DNA of 64,000 nt from Sphingobacteriia bacterium (GTDB lineage: Bacteria > Bacteroidota > Bacteroidia > Chitinophagales > Chitinophagaceae). This document shows positions 63,692 through 64,000 of this stretch, piece by piece (the stretch's first letter is position 1; every line of letters begins with the position of its first letter). The notes beneath the pieces were generated by a model. It was not told where the DNA came from. It was given only the letters and a program-made list of their open reading frames with translations, and did no database searches. The position numbers and the translations under genes are program-made. Where the stretch lies: positions 372,001 through 436,000 of the forward strand of contig JAFKLS010000019.1 in NCBI GenBank assembly GCA_017304675.1, written 5' to 3'.

Positions 63692-63921
63692 GACCGCAAT
63701 AGGCCTGCATTTTAATAACAATTCAACAAAATAAGTTGCCATTGTTATTGCCATTGCGTGTAATAGCATTAAGCCTATTCCGGTTTAACATTATGTATTT
63801 GCATTGTATAAATAATGCTGAATATTTCTGCTTTAAAAAGCACATATGCTACTAGATTGTCATTCAGTATTGTGTTTTCCAACATTATTCTTTTTGCTTA
63901 TTTATTATATAAAAAAAGCTT
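63692..63921. other. Leader region with nested inverted repeats
   Basis: 230 nt. AATAGGC (63698-63704) pairs with GCCTATT (63773-63779) and, nested inside, AATAACAAT (63714-63722) pairs with ATTGTTATT (63741-63749). The structure could end the upstream transcript or fold in the leader of the next gene. No small gene is evident. Confidence 0.4.
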
Positions 63922-64000
63922 ATGAAAAAAATTATTTCTTTTTACATATTCATACTCATTGCCTGCCCGGCCTTTACCCAACAACCAACTGTTATTTCAG
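63922..64000 (+). CDS. Exported protein, 5' part only (cut by window edge)
   Basis: The ATG at 63922 opens a frame of 26 codons to the end of the window. It encodes a clean signal peptide, MKKIISFYIFILIACPAF, then TQQPTVIS. It is probably secreted or an outer-membrane protein such as a TonB-dependent receptor; that is only a guess from the neighbour. The C-P-A-F segment makes a lipoprotein less likely. Confidence 0.6.
   Translation, partial: MKKIISFYIFILIACPAFTQQPTVIS

Overview
The window looks like a chromosomal segment from a Bacteroidota bacterium, most like the Chitinophagaceae. The evidence is low GC content, a SusC/SusD pair, a type IX secretion (T9SS) C-terminal sorting domain, many Bacteroidota-type lipoproteins, and promoters of the TTTG / TAnnTTTG kind. 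I see no rRNA, tRNA, CRISPR array, prophage or intact insertion sequence. The assignment comes from reading the sequence, not from a database search.

Layout. (1) 0.2-8.1 kb: a phosphodiesterase/alkaline phosphatase-superfamily protein, an orphan ABC ATPase with a GNAT acetyltransferase, DNA polymerase III delta (holA), a PolB-type 3'-5' exonuclease, a coiled-coil membrane protein, an orphan histidine kinase and a GIN-domain protein. (2) 8.4-10.4 kb: glycogen branching enzyme. (3) 10.5-28.3 kb, all on the minus strand: a polysaccharide utilisation locus (PUL). It holds SusC, SusD, a PKD lipoprotein, a GLUG-repeat lipoprotein and a GH128-like glycanase in one block. GH5, GH2, GH3, a small PID-CTERM-like protein and a large T9SS-sorted protein form a second block. 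The enzyme set suggests a beta-glucan target (inference). (4) 28.6-30.5 kb: a membrane sensor (7TMR-DISM type) whose C-terminus is not a kinase but a zinc ribbon plus helix-turn-helix resembling the DNA-binding N-terminus of IS1595-family transposases. (5) 30.6-39.5 kb: alpha-glucan and glucose metabolism, with a cyclomaltodextrinase-like GH13, an SLC45-type MFS transporter, glgC, glgA, a divergent FucP/GluP-type sugar transporter and a ROK kinase. (6) 39.6-47.8 kb: pdhA, a TPR membrane protein, ribH, a LutA-like protein, an EVE protein, DUF1684 and DUF4395 proteins, a cysteine-free sirtuin, ychF and a glutaminyl cyclase. (7) 48-57 kb: a TPR/PD40/OmpA envelope protein, and opposite it a four-gene operon (TPR protein, outer-membrane barrel, HU-CCDC81 protein, methyltransferase). 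(8) 57-64 kb: thioesterase, cinA, an E2 acyltransferase, an unknown protein, a Gfo/Idh/MocA oxidoreductase, ispD, a small Cys-containing protein and the first 26 codons of an exported protein.

Most interesting system: the membrane sensor with a transposase-like DNA-binding tail lies just upstream of the PUL. The two main PUL promoters share a composite motif, a 13-bp palindrome TTGATnATCAA-type and the 11-mer AATACGCTTTA, whose starts are 29 bp apart in both. A third copy with a 51-bp offset lies next to the sensor gene's stop codon. No SusR, HTCS or ECF-sigma/anti-sigma regulator is visible in the window. The working hypothesis is a one-component transmembrane regulator, made from a captured transposase DNA-binding domain, that reads this motif to switch on the PUL. 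The link between protein and motif is inference; both parts are visible in the sequence.
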